Source: DASVHS01 sp035468985
Lineage (GTDB): Bacteria > Acidobacteriota > Thermoanaerobaculia > Gp7-AA8
Assembly: GCA_035468985.1 (NCBI GenBank)
Contig: DATISF010000064.1
Coordinates: 124,001 to 188,000, forward strand
Length of the DNA stretch: 64,000 nt
Direction: 5' to 3'
Below, piece by piece: positions 1 through 9,181 of this stretch (its first letter is position 1; each line of letters begins with the position of its first letter). Under the pieces are notes generated by a model, which did not search any database, was not told the origin of the DNA, and saw only the letters and a list, made by a program, of their open reading frames with translations. Both the position numbers and the translations under genes were made by a program.

Positions 1-708
1 CGATCCGGTGAGCGTGGCCAGCAGCGCGCCGTCGCGAACACGCCAGATGCGCACCGTCGAGTCGTCGCTGCCGCTGCCGATCAGCCGCGAATCGGGACTG
101 ATGGCCAGACCGACGACGGCCTGCCTGTTCCCTGACAGCGTGCGGATGAGTTTCCCGTTGTCGGCACGCCACAACCTGATCGTCTTGTCGAAGCTGCTGC
201 TGGCGAGAAACTTTCCGTCGGGGCTGAAGGCGACGCGCCAGACGTTCAGCGTATGACCGGTCAGCGTCTGCAGCAGTGCGCCGTCGCTCATGCGCCAGAC
301 TCTGATCGTCTTGTCCTCGCCCGCGCTGGCGAGCCGCTGTCCGTCGGGACTGAATGAAACCGACCACACGACGCCACCGTGTCCGCGCAATGTTCGCGCC
401 GGCGCGCCGTCGCTCACGCGCCAGATCCGAACCGTGCGGTCGTAGCCGCCGCTGGCGATCCATTGCCCATCCGGACTGAATGCGATCGAGGTCGCGCCGT
501 CCGGATGCGTGATCCTGCGCGCGATTCTGCCGTTCGATACGCGCCAGAGATCGATGACGCCGTCCGCGGTGCACGAGGCGAGAATGCTCGAGTCGGGGCT
601 GAACACCGCCTGGCGGCCCGGCGCGGGATGCGTGAACGTCCGGTACAGCCCTGCGTGGATCGATGGATTGATCGTGAGAGCGAGGGAAAGGAAGAGCGTG
701 GCGAGCAT
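1..708 (-). CDS. WD40-repeat beta-propeller protein (3' end cut by window edge)
   Basis: The reading frame runs leftward from an ATG at 708 and is still open at position 1, so the C-terminus is missing. The N-terminus (MLATLFLSLALTI) looks like a short signal peptide. After it, blades repeat about every 42 residues with the pattern AFSPDG..IASGG.D.TVRIWRVSDGA, the typical WD40 consensus; at least five are visible. WD40 propellers are protein-binding scaffolds; the partner is unknown. It starts 10 bases after the stop of the YfhO-type gene on the same strand, so the two are probably co-transcribed. The fold is clear and the specific role is not. Confidence 0.85.
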   Translation of the reverse strand, partial: MLATLFLSLALTINPSIHAGLYRTFTHPAPGRQAVFSPDSSILASCTADGVIDLWRVSNGRIARRITHPDGATSIAFSPDGQWIASGGYDRTVRIWRVSDGAPARTLRGHGGVVWSVSFSPDGQRLASAGEDKTIRVWRMSDGALLQTLTGHTLNVWRVAFSPDGKFLASSSFDKTIRLWRADNGKLIRTLSGNRQAVVGLAISPDSRLIGSGSDDSTVRIWRVRDGALLATLTGS

Positions 709-718
709 TGCTGCTCGT

Positions 719-3088
719 TTACGTGCGGCGAACGATCGGGTTCACGATCAGCGCGACGATTGTCGCAATCGACACCCACAATCCCGCCCAGAACGTCATC
801 GGTGAATACCAGACGTGCACGTCGTTGGTTCCGGGCGGCACGACGAATCCCAGGAACGTGCCGTTGAGGCGAAGCGGCTCGACGCTCTTTCCGTTGCGCG
901 TCACTTTCCAGCCCGGCCACCAGGGAATGCTGCTGACCACCATCGTGTAACGCGGCGCCTGCACGCGCATGTGGAAGTCGGTGCCGCTCGCGCTGATGAT
1001 TTGCATCGTGGCGTTGGGCGAGCTCTTCGGCCGTGGCGCGAGCAGATCGAGCCGCTCCTGATCGTTCTCGACCGGCAGGCTCTTCAGCAGGGCGGTGTCG
1101 TTCCAGGCCCGATGTGTCTGCAGGAGCTGCACGTATCGATCGTTCTCGAACTCGAGGATGACGTTCGGCACCGTGAAGAAGCGCGGCAGGACGTCGTGAT
1201 TCTCGAAGATCCGTCCATCGCGTCCCTCGTAAACGAGGCCATAGCGCTGTGGATCGCGCAGATCGCCGCGCGGCGTCGTCACCACGTACTTCACGTTGAG
1301 GAAGTTCAGCACCGTCGTCGACACATCGACCCACTTCGGAAAGTAATCCTCCGTGTCGTAGCCGGTGAGCACGCGCAGCATGCCGAGGTAGCGGCCGTTG
1401 GCCATGGGATCGTGGGCGCGGATGTCTTCGAATCCATAGACGGCGGGTGTGTTCGGAAAAAACAGCGGACCTGTGGCGACGATACGGAACGGCGCGGTGC
1501 CGGGCGTCTTCGCGTCCAGCTGCTGCAGTTTCTCGATCAGAGGCGTCGTCGGATACATCTGATCGGCGCTGACGGTCGGGTTCCAGCCCTTCGACGCGCT
1601 CCACACCTCGGCGACGATCGCAGCCAGGAGAGCCATCGTGGCGATGTCGCGGGATCGCGGGGCCGCCGCGATCGCGGCAATCGCCAGCACGATCAGGCTC
1701 GGGATCAGCGTGAGAAGCGCGGTGTCACGGGCGGCGGGATACGGATAGAGAACCGCATAGAACAACACGAGCAGAACGATGCTGAAGATCCCGATTCCGG
1801 CGAGCACCGGCAACGGTTCGCGCCGCAGCAGATCGATCGCAGCGGCCGTCTGAACGGCAAGCAGGAAACAAAGGATCAGGCGCAGGCGCGCGTTCGCCGC
1901 GAGTTTGAACACGAGATGAAACAGCTGGCTGATGCCCGGCCAGCCCAGAACGATCCCAAGCACCACGAGCGTGGCGATGACGAAGAAAGCCTCGCGCGAT
2001 CGCCAGTCCCGCTTTCGCACGACGTGAATCGCGAGCGCAAACCACGCCGCGATGCCGAGCGCTCCGGCGAAACCGGTCATCGACTCCGCGGCGACCGACT
2101 TCGACCACGGCTTCTCGAAGGGAACCTCACCGAAGAAATGAGGCTGGACCAGCAGGACGACCGAGGCCCAGTCGGAGTAGTAGCCGATGAGGTTCGGGCT
2201 CGACTGCAGTTCGCTGTATCTCCTCGACTTCGTCAGCGCCTCGCCGAACGGCGCCAGGAACGGCGCGGCGAGCAGCGCGGCGATTCCCAGCGCCGCGCCA
2301 AGCGTAAAGAAGAAGCGCCAGTCGGCACGGCGCTCGACGAAGACCAGCCACAACACGTACAGCAGTGAGATGAAGAAGATGTGTGCGACGGTCTCCGGAT
2401 GTCCGCCGAAGATCATCACCGTCCACAGCGCGGCAGCGAACACAAAACGCGGATACGTGCGGCGCTCGGCAAGCAGATCGATCAGGTAGAGCGCGGCGGG
2501 AACGAACACCGCGACCGTCGCGAGCGGGAAATGCAGCCAGACGATGATGAAGCTGCAGAACGCGAAGCAGACCGCGCCGGCGGCGCTGGCGATCTCCGAA
2601 TAGCGCCGGCGGCAGAACAGGAACGTGAACGTCAGCGCGATCAGGAGCTTCATCGCCGCCTCGGCAGCGAGACTCTGGCCCAGCGTCAGCGGCAGCGCGA
2701 TCAGGCGGATCGGCGAGAACGCCGAGCTCTGGGCGTTCGCCATGAGCGGATATCCCGATCCGGAGAGGCTGTTCCACAGCGGGATGTGGCCGCTCCGCCA
2801 GGCCTCGCGCACCTGATGCGCCCACGGGACGATCTGCAGCGTCAGGTCATTGATCTCCGGATTGAGCGGATGGTGATTGCGCACCACGAACGCCCACGGC
2901 GCGAGCGTCCGGAGATAGTCGACGGGAAGGTTGACGGCGTCGCTGGTCAGCGGACGCCAGAGAAAGATCGCCACGAGCAGATAAAACAGCGCCGCGATGC
3001 GCCACGGCAGGTCAATGCGGGCACGGCGCGCGATCCAGACCGCGATCGCGTAGACGGCGCCCACGTACAGCCAGGTGGCATTGAACAC
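719..3088 (-). CDS. YfhO-family multi-pass membrane protein
   Basis: 789 residues. It has about a dozen strongly hydrophobic segments over the first ~500 residues, then a soluble C-terminal region and a final membrane helix (FWAGLWVSIATIVALIV). The early loop with IPLWNSLSGSGYPL and NAQSSAFSP is typical of the bacterial YfhO / GT-C-like family, whose members act in the inner membrane in transfer of sugars from lipid carriers (YfhO of Bacillus is linked to lipoteichoic acid glycosylation). Those parallels are family knowledge; substrate and partner cannot be read from the sequence. It is the second last gene of the leftward set and is followed closely by the WD40 gene. Confidence 0.8.
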   Translation of the reverse strand: MFNATWLYVGAVYAIAVWIARRARIDLPWRIAALFYLLVAIFLWRPLTSDAVNLPVDYLRTLAPWAFVVRNHHPLNPEINDLTLQIVPWAHQVREAWRSGHIPLWNSLSGSGYPLMANAQSSAFSPIRLIALPLTLGQSLAAEAAMKLLIALTFTFLFCRRRYSEIASAAGAVCFAFCSFIIVWLHFPLATVAVFVPAALYLIDLLAERRTYPRFVFAAALWTVMIFGGHPETVAHIFFISLLYVLWLVFVERRADWRFFFTLGAALGIAALLAAPFLAPFGEALTKSRRYSELQSSPNLIGYYSDWASVVLLVQPHFFGEVPFEKPWSKSVAAESMTGFAGALGIAAWFALAIHVVRKRDWRSREAFFVIATLVVLGIVLGWPGISQLFHLVFKLAANARLRLILCFLLAVQTAAAIDLLRREPLPVLAGIGIFSIVLLVLFYAVLYPYPAARDTALLTLIPSLIVLAIAAIAAAPRSRDIATMALLAAIVAEVWSASKGWNPTVSADQMYPTTPLIEKLQQLDAKTPGTAPFRIVATGPLFFPNTPAVYGFEDIRAHDPMANGRYLGMLRVLTGYDTEDYFPKWVDVSTTVLNFLNVKYVVTTPRGDLRDPQRYGLVYEGRDGRIFENHDVLPRFFTVPNVILEFENDRYVQLLQTHRAWNDTALLKSLPVENDQERLDLLAPRPKSSPNATMQIISASGTDFHMRVQAPRYTMVVSSIPWWPGWKVTRNGKSVEPLRLNGTFLGFVVPPGTNDVHVWYSPMTFWAGLWVSIATIVALIVNPIVRRT

Positions 3089-3108
3089 GGGCGCGGATCA
3101 TAAACGAG

Positions 3109-3163
3109 TGGGGCGGCGGCCGTCCTCGGCCGCCGGCGCGCGAGGGCGCGCGCCGCTCCACCG
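3109..3163. repeat. GC-rich palindromic repeat between two genes
   Basis: The segment reads GGGGCGGCGGCCG..CGGCCGCCGGCGCGCGAGGGCGCGCGCCGCTCCACC. It holds two nested inverted pairs (CGGCGGCCG/CGGCCGCCG and GGCGCGCG/CGCGCGCC). The ending GCCGCTCCACC recurs at 51600-51621, and a closely related element lies at 62320-62374. It fills the gap between the lipoprotein gene and the YfhO gene. Confidence 0.7.
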
Positions 3164-3697
3164 CTACCGCGACATCAGGATAATCGTCTTGTTGACGACC
3201 TGCGACGTCGTCACGTCGAAGTACGGCCGCTGAACCGTGACTCGTGGCCGGTTGGGGCGTGCGGCGATCTCCGCCGCCTTGTACGTGCCGGTCGCTTTCG
3301 ACACGTCCGTCTTCATGTTCATCTTTGCCAGAAGCTGCTCGATCGATTTCGCGTCGGCGCCGAGATCACCGCCCCGGAAGTACGCCGGCGGGTTCTTGGA
3401 GCTGAGATTGTCGGGAGCGACGCTGACGTAGCCGTACGACTTCGCGTAGAAGTTCGCGACGTCTTCGACCGAGGCATCCGTGTCGTAGACCGCGATGGGG
3501 GGCGGCTCCTCATTCGGCTTCAGCACCTTGTGCGCCTGCCGGGTCGCCTCGGTGATCTGCCCGAGGTATCGCGAGCCCGGATAGATGATGAAGCTGAACG
3601 TCTCCGGTTCGCTGTATTCGTCTTCCTTGCTGCATCCGGCGGCGAACGCGATCAGGATCAGAACAAGAACGCCGCTGATGAGTTGTAAGCGCTTCAC
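3164..3697 (-). CDS. putative lipoprotein of unknown function
   Basis: 177 residues from a GTG start preceded by a GGAGG ribosome site. A longer frame exists upstream to 3847, but those codons read as low-quality arginine- and serine-rich sequence and lack a signal, so the GTG is preferred. The N-terminus VKRLQLISGVLVLILIAFAAGC is a lipoprotein signal with lipobox FAAGC, so the protein should be anchored to a membrane through the Cys at about residue 22. The mature part contains YPGSRYLGQIT and a segment with VEDVANFYAKSYG, reminiscent of small secreted proteins that compare a variable with a time-dependent argument, but I do not recognise a family. It is the gene after the 113-codon unknown on the same strand. 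Confidence 0.7.
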   Translation of the reverse strand: MKRLQLISGVLVLILIAFAAGCSKEDEYSEPETFSFIIYPGSRYLGQITEATRQAHKVLKPNEEPPPIAVYDTDASVEDVANFYAKSYGYVSVAPDNLSSKNPPAYFRGGDLGADAKSIEQLLAKMNMKTDVSKATGTYKAAEIAARPNRPRVTVQRPYFDVTTSQVVNKTIILMSR

Positions 3698-3737
3698 CGT
3701 GTGGAGGCCTCCGTGTCGAAATCGACGGGCGACCTTA

Positions 3738-4076
3738 TCATACGGGCCGCGGTCCGGCAGCGTTGAGGCCGAGGTATTGGTGGAGGCTCTTGCCGACCGT
3801 CTCCTCGAACCGTTGCGAGAACGACTTGATCGCTCCAGCAGGCTCATCGAGAAAGATCCGCTCGACCCGGAACAGCGGGACGAACATTGTGATGAGCTCG
3901 AGGTCCTGATCGTCGTCGCGGGCGATCTGGTGAATCCAGTCGTCGAACGAATCGAGGTTGATGGCCCGGACCGTCACCCCCGCCGCCGACAGCGCGGCCA
4001 GTACACCGAAGAATTTCTCCTTCGGATTCACCAGGTTGATGATCACGAGCGACGATTCCGGAAACCCTTCGATCAC
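3738..4076 (-). CDS. conserved-looking unknown protein in the epimerase operon
   Basis: About 112 residues from a GTG at 4076 whose last two bases join the TGA stop of the epimerase gene (GTGA overlap), which suggests translational coupling. The sequence VIEGFPESSLVIINLVNPKEKF begins directly with a beta strand and helix, then FFGVLAALSAAGVTVRAINL and an acidic segment DDDQDLELITMFVP. A soluble alpha/beta protein is likely. No family is recognised. Its position right after methylmalonyl-CoA epimerase suggests a related or regulatory role, but this is only context. Confidence 0.65.
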   Translation of the reverse strand: MIEGFPESSLVIINLVNPKEKFFGVLAALSAAGVTVRAINLDSFDDWIHQIARDDDQDLELITMFVPLFRVERIFLDEPAGAIKSFSQRFEETVGKSLHQYLGLNAAGPRPV

Positions 4077-4474
4077 TTCGTCTTCTCGCTCAATTCGATG
4101 AGCACGCCGTTGCCGGCGGCAGGATGAAGAAACGCCACGCGGCATCCGTGCGCGCCCGGAACCGGCGCCTCGTTGATGAGCCGGAACCCGGCAGCCTTCA
4201 GCCGGGCCAGATGCTCGTCGAGATTGTCGACGCGGAGGCAGATGTGGTGGATGCCTTCACCGCGCTTCTCGATGAATCTGGCGACCGGTGACTCGGGCGA
4301 CAGCGGCTCCAGCAGCTCGAGATTTGCGTCGCCCACGGAGAGAAACGCGGTTTTCACGCCCTGGGTCTCGACGTTCTCGACGTGATCGACCGCGAGCCCG
4401 AGAGTCTTGTAGATGTTGGCCGCATCGATGGAGCGGACGGCGATGCCGATGTGGTCGAGGACCGGTTTCTTCAT
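4073..4474 (-). CDS. mce: methylmalonyl-CoA epimerase
   Basis: 133 residues from ATG 4474, which overlaps the queE stop (ATGA). The start MKKPVLDHIGIAVRSID and the segment GEGIHHICLRVDNLDEHLARL match the vicinal-oxygen-chelate fold of methylmalonyl-CoA epimerases. The metal ligands are likely the His in LDHIGIAV, the His in IHHICLRV and the Glu in GVLIELSEK. The enzyme interconverts the R and S forms of methylmalonyl-CoA in propionate, branched amino acid or odd-chain fatty acid breakdown. The length is normal. No mutase gene is in the window. A longer upstream frame exists but would run inside queE and is not supported. Confidence 0.92.
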   Translation of the reverse strand: MKKPVLDHIGIAVRSIDAANIYKTLGLAVDHVENVETQGVKTAFLSVGDANLELLEPLSPESPVARFIEKRGEGIHHICLRVDNLDEHLARLKAAGFRLINEAPVPGAHGCRVAFLHPAAGNGVLIELSEKTK

Positions 4475-5103
4475 ACCCCGCGAGTCTCCGCTCCCCAGAT
4501 GTGTTTGTGCAACTGTGTCTGAAAACGCGCCGGAACGCGGTCGGCGAGCATCCATTCGGCCAGAGCCTTCATGTCCATCTCACCCCAGACCGGCGACAGG
4601 AGGACGGTCCAGCGATCGAGGTGACGTTCGGCGATGACCTCCTTCGCCCATTCGTAGTCGGCGCGGTCCGCGATCACGAATTTGATCTCCCCCTCGGGGC
4701 CGAGATGATCGAGGTTCGACCAGAGATTCTTCTCGACCTCTCCTGAGCCGGGGCATTTCACGTCGAGGATGATCTTCGCGCGCTTGTCGACGGGGCTGAT
4801 GTCGATCGAGCCCGACGTTTCGATCAGGACCTCGTATCCGTCCTGGCACAGGCGCGCGATCAGATCGAATGCTTCCTTCTGCGCCAGCGGCTCGCCGCCG
4901 GTGATCTCGACGAGCTTCGTGCCGTAACTCTTCACGCGGTCGAGGACGTCGTCGAGCGACATCTTCTCGCCGCCGGTGAACGTGTACTCCGAATCGCACC
5001 AGCGGCAACGCAGATTGCACCCCGTCAGGCGGACGAACACGCACGGCCGTCCGGCGTGGGACGACTCGCCCTGAATCGAATGGAAGATCTCAGTGATGCG
5101 CAT
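4471..5103 (-). CDS. queE: 7-carboxy-7-deazaguanine synthase
   Basis: 210 residues. A radical-SAM cluster motif CNLRCRWC gives the three cysteines C29, C33 and C36 (C-x3-C-x2-C). The N-terminal FHSIQGESSHAGRPCVFVRL is the typical QueE opening and VEITGGEPL is the SAM-binding GGEP region. The enzyme converts carboxy-tetrahydropterin to 7-carboxy-7-deazaguanine in the queuosine and preQ0 pathway. It follows queC on the same strand, separated by a small inverted repeat, and its stop overlaps the epimerase start. QueD and QueF are not in the window. Confidence 0.95.
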   Translation of the reverse strand: MRITEIFHSIQGESSHAGRPCVFVRLTGCNLRCRWCDSEYTFTGGEKMSLDDVLDRVKSYGTKLVEITGGEPLAQKEAFDLIARLCQDGYEVLIETSGSIDISPVDKRAKIILDVKCPGSGEVEKNLWSNLDHLGPEGEIKFVIADRADYEWAKEVIAERHLDRWTVLLSPVWGEMDMKALAEWMLADRVPARFQTQLHKHIWGAETRGV

Positions 5104-5107
5104 AGCC

Positions 5108-5180
5108 AGGTCAGAAGGCAGAAGGAAGAAGGCAGAAGTGGGCCTCGATCATTTCTGCCTTCTGCCTTCCGCCTTCTGCC
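5108..5180. repeat. 7-bp-period repeat with inverted copy, reaching into queC
   Basis: The left half reads CAGAAGGCAGAAGGAAGAAGG and is followed, after a spacer of about 20 bases, by its inverted copy TTCTGCCTTCTGCCTTCCGCC. The unit GAAGGCA has a 7-base period. The right arm codes for the last residues of QueC (QKAEGRRQK), so the insertion or growth of this repeat has set the end of that protein. Confidence 0.8.
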
Positions 5181-5847
5181 TTTGGTACACCGTCGGATCT
5201 GCCACGCCCGCCTCTTCGAATCCGCGCCTCCGCAGGATGCACGAGTCGCAATGTCCGCACGCCCACCCTTCGGAATCAGGGTCGTAGCACGAATGCGTGA
5301 TCCCGTAGTCGACGCCGAGCTCCACCCCGCGGCGAATGATCTGCGCCTTCGTCAGCTGAATCAGCGGCGCGACGAGGCGCGGCTCCTTTTTCTCGATCCC
5401 GCTGCGCGTTCCCTTGAGGATGACCTGCTGGAAGGCATCGATGAACTCCGGCCGGCAGTCGGGATAGCCGCTGTAGTCGACCGCGTTCACTCCGATCCAG
5501 ATCTCCTCCGCCTCTCGCGCCTCGGCGAACCCGAGGGCGAGCGAGAGGAAGATGGTGTTGCGCGCGGGAACGTAGGTGATCGGGATGCCCGGCGCGCCGA
5601 CCGAATCTTTCGGGACTTCGATCTCGCTCGTCAGAGCGCTCGCGCCGAACACGCGCAGATCGAGGGGATAGACGACATGTTCCGCGGCACCGAGGAACTT
5701 GGCGACGCGGCGGGCGGCATCGAGCTCGATCCGGTGCCGCTGACCGTAAACAAAGGAGATGGCGTGGCAGGCACGCCCCTCGCTGCGGGCAATGGCCAGG
5801 ACCGTCGCGGAGTCGAGCCCGCCCGAGAGGAGGATGACGGCGCGCAT
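5149..5847 (-). CDS. queC: 7-cyano-7-deazaguanine (preQ0) synthase
   Basis: 232 residues. The N-terminal ATP pyrophosphatase loop SGGLDSATV lies at residues 8-16, and the C-terminal zinc site is seen as four cysteines in SCYDPDSEGWACGHCDSC. The enzyme converts carboxy-deazaguanine to preQ0 with ATP and ammonia. It is first of the leftward set and divergent from the phosphorylase gene, with 23 bases between the two starts. The last ~12 residues (YQRQKAEGRRQK) are encoded by the local heptamer repeat and are not expected in the family. Confidence 0.95.
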   Translation of the reverse strand: MRAVILLSGGLDSATVLAIARSEGRACHAISFVYGQRHRIELDAARRVAKFLGAAEHVVYPLDLRVFGASALTSEIEVPKDSVGAPGIPITYVPARNTIFLSLALGFAEAREAEEIWIGVNAVDYSGYPDCRPEFIDAFQQVILKGTRSGIEKKEPRLVAPLIQLTKAQIIRRGVELGVDYGITHSCYDPDSEGWACGHCDSCILRRRGFEEAGVADPTVYQRQKAEGRRQK

Positions 5848-5870
5848 CGGTCGGCTATGCTACCCCGCCT

Positions 5871-7182
<1,312 letters not shown>

Positions 7183-7184
<2 letters not shown>

Positions 7185-7384
7185 GGGATGAGGGGTGAGG
7201 GATGACGTTGAGCGGCTTCGTGACTGCACCGAGGCGTTCGCGCTGCGCGTCATCAAATGGTCACCGCTCTTCCCAAGACCTCGCAAGTCGTCATCCTGAG
7301 TCGGCGAAGCGCGACGAAGGATCTCAGGATGCGAAAACGCCTGCCATTTCGAGATCCTTCGCCGTCTTCGCGGCTCAGGAACAA
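7183..7384. repeat. heptamer repeat plus first copy of the dispersed inverted repeat
   Basis: Directly after the phosphorylase stop lie GAGGGATGAGGGGTGAGGGATGA units with a 7-base period, the inverse of the tandem array at 7594. At about 7288-7384 follows a long inverted repeat. Its left arm starts GTCGTCATCCTGAGTCGGCG and contains GACGAAGGATCTCAGG. Its right arm contains GAGATCCTTCGCCGTC and ends CGGCTCAGGA. The centre is ATGCGAAAACGCCTGCCATTTC. No convincing gene lies in 7185-7715. Confidence 0.85.
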
Positions 7385-7465
7385 CAGCCAGCGCCGCTTG
7401 ATCGATCACGATCGCGCGGACTCGACCACGCTATGCTTTCTTGATGACCCTCACGAAGATCATCA

Positions 7466-7592
7466 AGTCGTCATCCTGAAGTCGGCGAAGCGCGACGAAG
7501 GATCTCAGGATGCGAAAACGCCTGCCATTTCGAGATCCTTCGCCGTCTTCGCGGCTCAGGATGACGTGAACAACGACGTGTGCAGAGGTTTC
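7466..7592. repeat. second copy of the dispersed inverted repeat
   Basis: This is nearly identical to the copy at 7288-7384 (same arms, same centre), with the complete right end CTCAGGATGACGTGAACAACG followed by TGTGCAGAGGTT. That extension is also the end of the copies at 44643-44787 and 51752-51886. Confidence 0.85.
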
Positions 7593-7593
7593 T

Positions 7594-7684
7594 CATCCCT
7601 CATCCCTCATCCCTCATCCCTAATCCCTCATCCCTCATCCCTCATCCCTCATCCCTCATCCCTCATCCCTCATCCCTCATCCCT
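7594..7684. repeat. tandem heptamer array, about 13 units of CATCCCT
   Basis: The unit CATCCCT is repeated without a break about thirteen times. The fifth unit is AATCCCT. The array ends about 30 bases before the start of the small secreted protein gene at 7716, so it lies where the promoter would be expected. Confidence 0.92.
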
Positions 7685-7715
7685 CGATATACTCCCCGCT
7701 CGGAGGAGACAACGC

Positions 7716-7997
7716 ATGCTGAGAAAATCTCTGCTTGTTGCTGTGGCCCTGGCGCTGATGATTGCGGCCGTTTCAATCGCTGCTGTGAACACGTATCAGG
7801 TGACCGGTCCGGTCCTCGCCGTGACGGCGGATTCCATCACCGTCCAGAAGGGGAAGGACAAGTGGGAGCTTGCTCGTGATGCGAATACGAAAGTCACCGG
7901 CGACCTCAAAGTCGGCTCCAAAGTGACAATCGAATACCGGATGATCGCCACCAGTGTCGACGTGAAGGCGGAGAAAGCGCCTGCGAAGAAGAAATAG
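7716..7997 (+). CDS. small secreted protein of unknown function
   Basis: 93 residues from ATG 7716 with a strong GGAGGAG ribosome site 7 bases upstream; the open frame further upstream is only repeat DNA. The N-terminus MLRKSLLVAVALALMIAAVS is a signal peptide. The mature part reads GPVLAVTADSITVQKGKDKWEL, then DLKVGSKVTIEY and a lysine-rich end, which resembles small single-domain OB-like or DUF5666-type exported proteins. It lies 5 bases before deoB and is probably transcribed with it. The heptamer array just upstream may influence its expression. Confidence 0.75.
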   Translation: MLRKSLLVAVALALMIAAVSIAAVNTYQVTGPVLAVTADSITVQKGKDKWELARDANTKVTGDLKVGSKVTIEYRMIATSVDVKAEKAPAKKK

Positions 7998-8002
7998 GAC
8001 TG

Positions 8003-9181
8003 ATGACCAGGCGGCGCTCCATCGTCATCGTTTGTGATTCTCTGGGCGTCGGGGAGCTCCCTGACTCCCGCGACTTCGGCGACGAGGGGGCCAACACCCT
8101 CGGTCACGTTCTCCGCGATCAGCATCCGAGGCTTCCGACGCTGACCAGGCTTGGCCTGCTGCACACGCTGCCGCAGCCGGCGGCATCCGAGCAGCCGCAG
8201 AGCGCTTACGGACGGATGGCCGAGCTGAGCGCGGGGAAAGACACGACGACGGGGCACTGGGAAATGATGGGTCTCATCGTCGAGGATCCGTTCCGCACAT
8301 ATCCGAACGGCTTTCCGCGCGAGGTCATCGAAGAGTACGAACGCCGCATCGGCCGGAAGACGCTCGGCAACAAGCCTGCCTCCGGGACGGTGATCCTCGA
8401 CGAATTGGGCGAGGAGCACATGCGGACCGGGTGGCCGATCGTTTACACCTCGGCCGACTCGGTGTTCCAGGTTGCCGCGCATGAGGAAGTGATTCCGGTC
8501 GAAGAGTTGTGGCGCATTTGTGCGATCGCGCGCGTGCTGATGCGCGGCGAGCACAACATCGGCCGCATCATCGCCCGCCCATTCGTCGGACCGGGGAAGG
8601 GCCACTTCAAGCGGACGGCGAACCGGAAGGACTTCTCGGTGCGCCCGACTGGAGAGACGGTCGTCGAACGCGCTTCGAAATCGGGCAAGCATGTGATCGG
8701 GCTCGGAAAGATCGCCGACATCTTCGACCGCGTCGGCATCGGCACCGAGATCCGCACGGAATCGAACTCCGACGGCATGCGCAAGACCATCGATCTGATC
8801 CGGCAATCCGACGCCGATTTCATCTTCACGAACCTCGTCGACTTCGATTCGAAGTACGGCCACCGGAACGACGCGCCCGGTTATGCCAGGGCGCTCGAGA
8901 CATTCGACGGCGAGCTGGCGGCGCTCCTCGAATCGATGAGAGCGGACGACCTGCTGTTCATCACTGCGGATCACGGTTGCGATCCAACGGACATCTCGAC
9001 CGACCACACGCGTGAGTACGTGCCCCTGCTCGTGGCCGGCCCTTCCGTCAAGTCCGGGCTGCACCTCGGCACACGCCGGACCTTCGCTGATCTCGGCGCC
9101 ACGATTTGCGATTACCTCGGGATCCCGGCCGCGGGCCTCGCCGGCACCAGCGTCCTGCCCCAGCTCGGAGCTCGTCAATGA
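8003..9181 (+). CDS. deoB: phosphopentomutase
   Basis: 392 residues of the alkaline-phosphatase superfamily. The metal-binding start VCDSLGVGELPDS is at residues 10-22, KDTTTGHWE carries the phosphorylated Thr, and ITADHGCDPT plus TDHTREYVPLL supply the late metal ligands. The enzyme converts (deoxy)ribose-1-phosphate to (deoxy)ribose-5-phosphate. It acts directly downstream of the nucleoside phosphorylase encoded at 5871. The stop TGA overlaps the next ATG. Confidence 0.96.
   Translation: MTRRRSIVIVCDSLGVGELPDSRDFGDEGANTLGHVLRDQHPRLPTLTRLGLLHTLPQPAASEQPQSAYGRMAELSAGKDTTTGHWEMMGLIVEDPFRTYPNGFPREVIEEYERRIGRKTLGNKPASGTVILDELGEEHMRTGWPIVYTSADSVFQVAAHEEVIPVEELWRICAIARVLMRGEHNIGRIIARPFVGPGKGHFKRTANRKDFSVRPTGETVVERASKSGKHVIGLGKIADIFDRVGIGTEIRTESNSDGMRKTIDLIRQSDADFIFTNLVDFDSKYGHRNDAPGYARALETFDGELAALLESMRADDLLFITADHGCDPTDISTDHTREYVPLLVAGPSVKSGLHLGTRRTFADLGATICDYLGIPAAGLAGTSVLPQLGARQ

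Noticed and set aside
815..2368. Long open frame on the plus strand
   Set aside because: It is antisense to the YfhO gene and reads as Arg/Asp/Gln-rich low-quality protein, typical for the reverse of GC-rich coding DNA.
3698..3847. N-terminal extension of the lipoprotein gene
   Set aside because: It would precede a perfect lipoprotein signal and overlaps the unknown gene upstream in another frame.
7594..7684. CRISPR array
   Set aside because: The units are 7 bases, back to back, with no spacers and no cas genes. This is a simple tandem repeat.
7257..7715. Long N-terminal part of the small secreted protein gene
   Set aside because: It is made only from repeats, whereas ATG 7716 has a good ribosome site and signal peptide.
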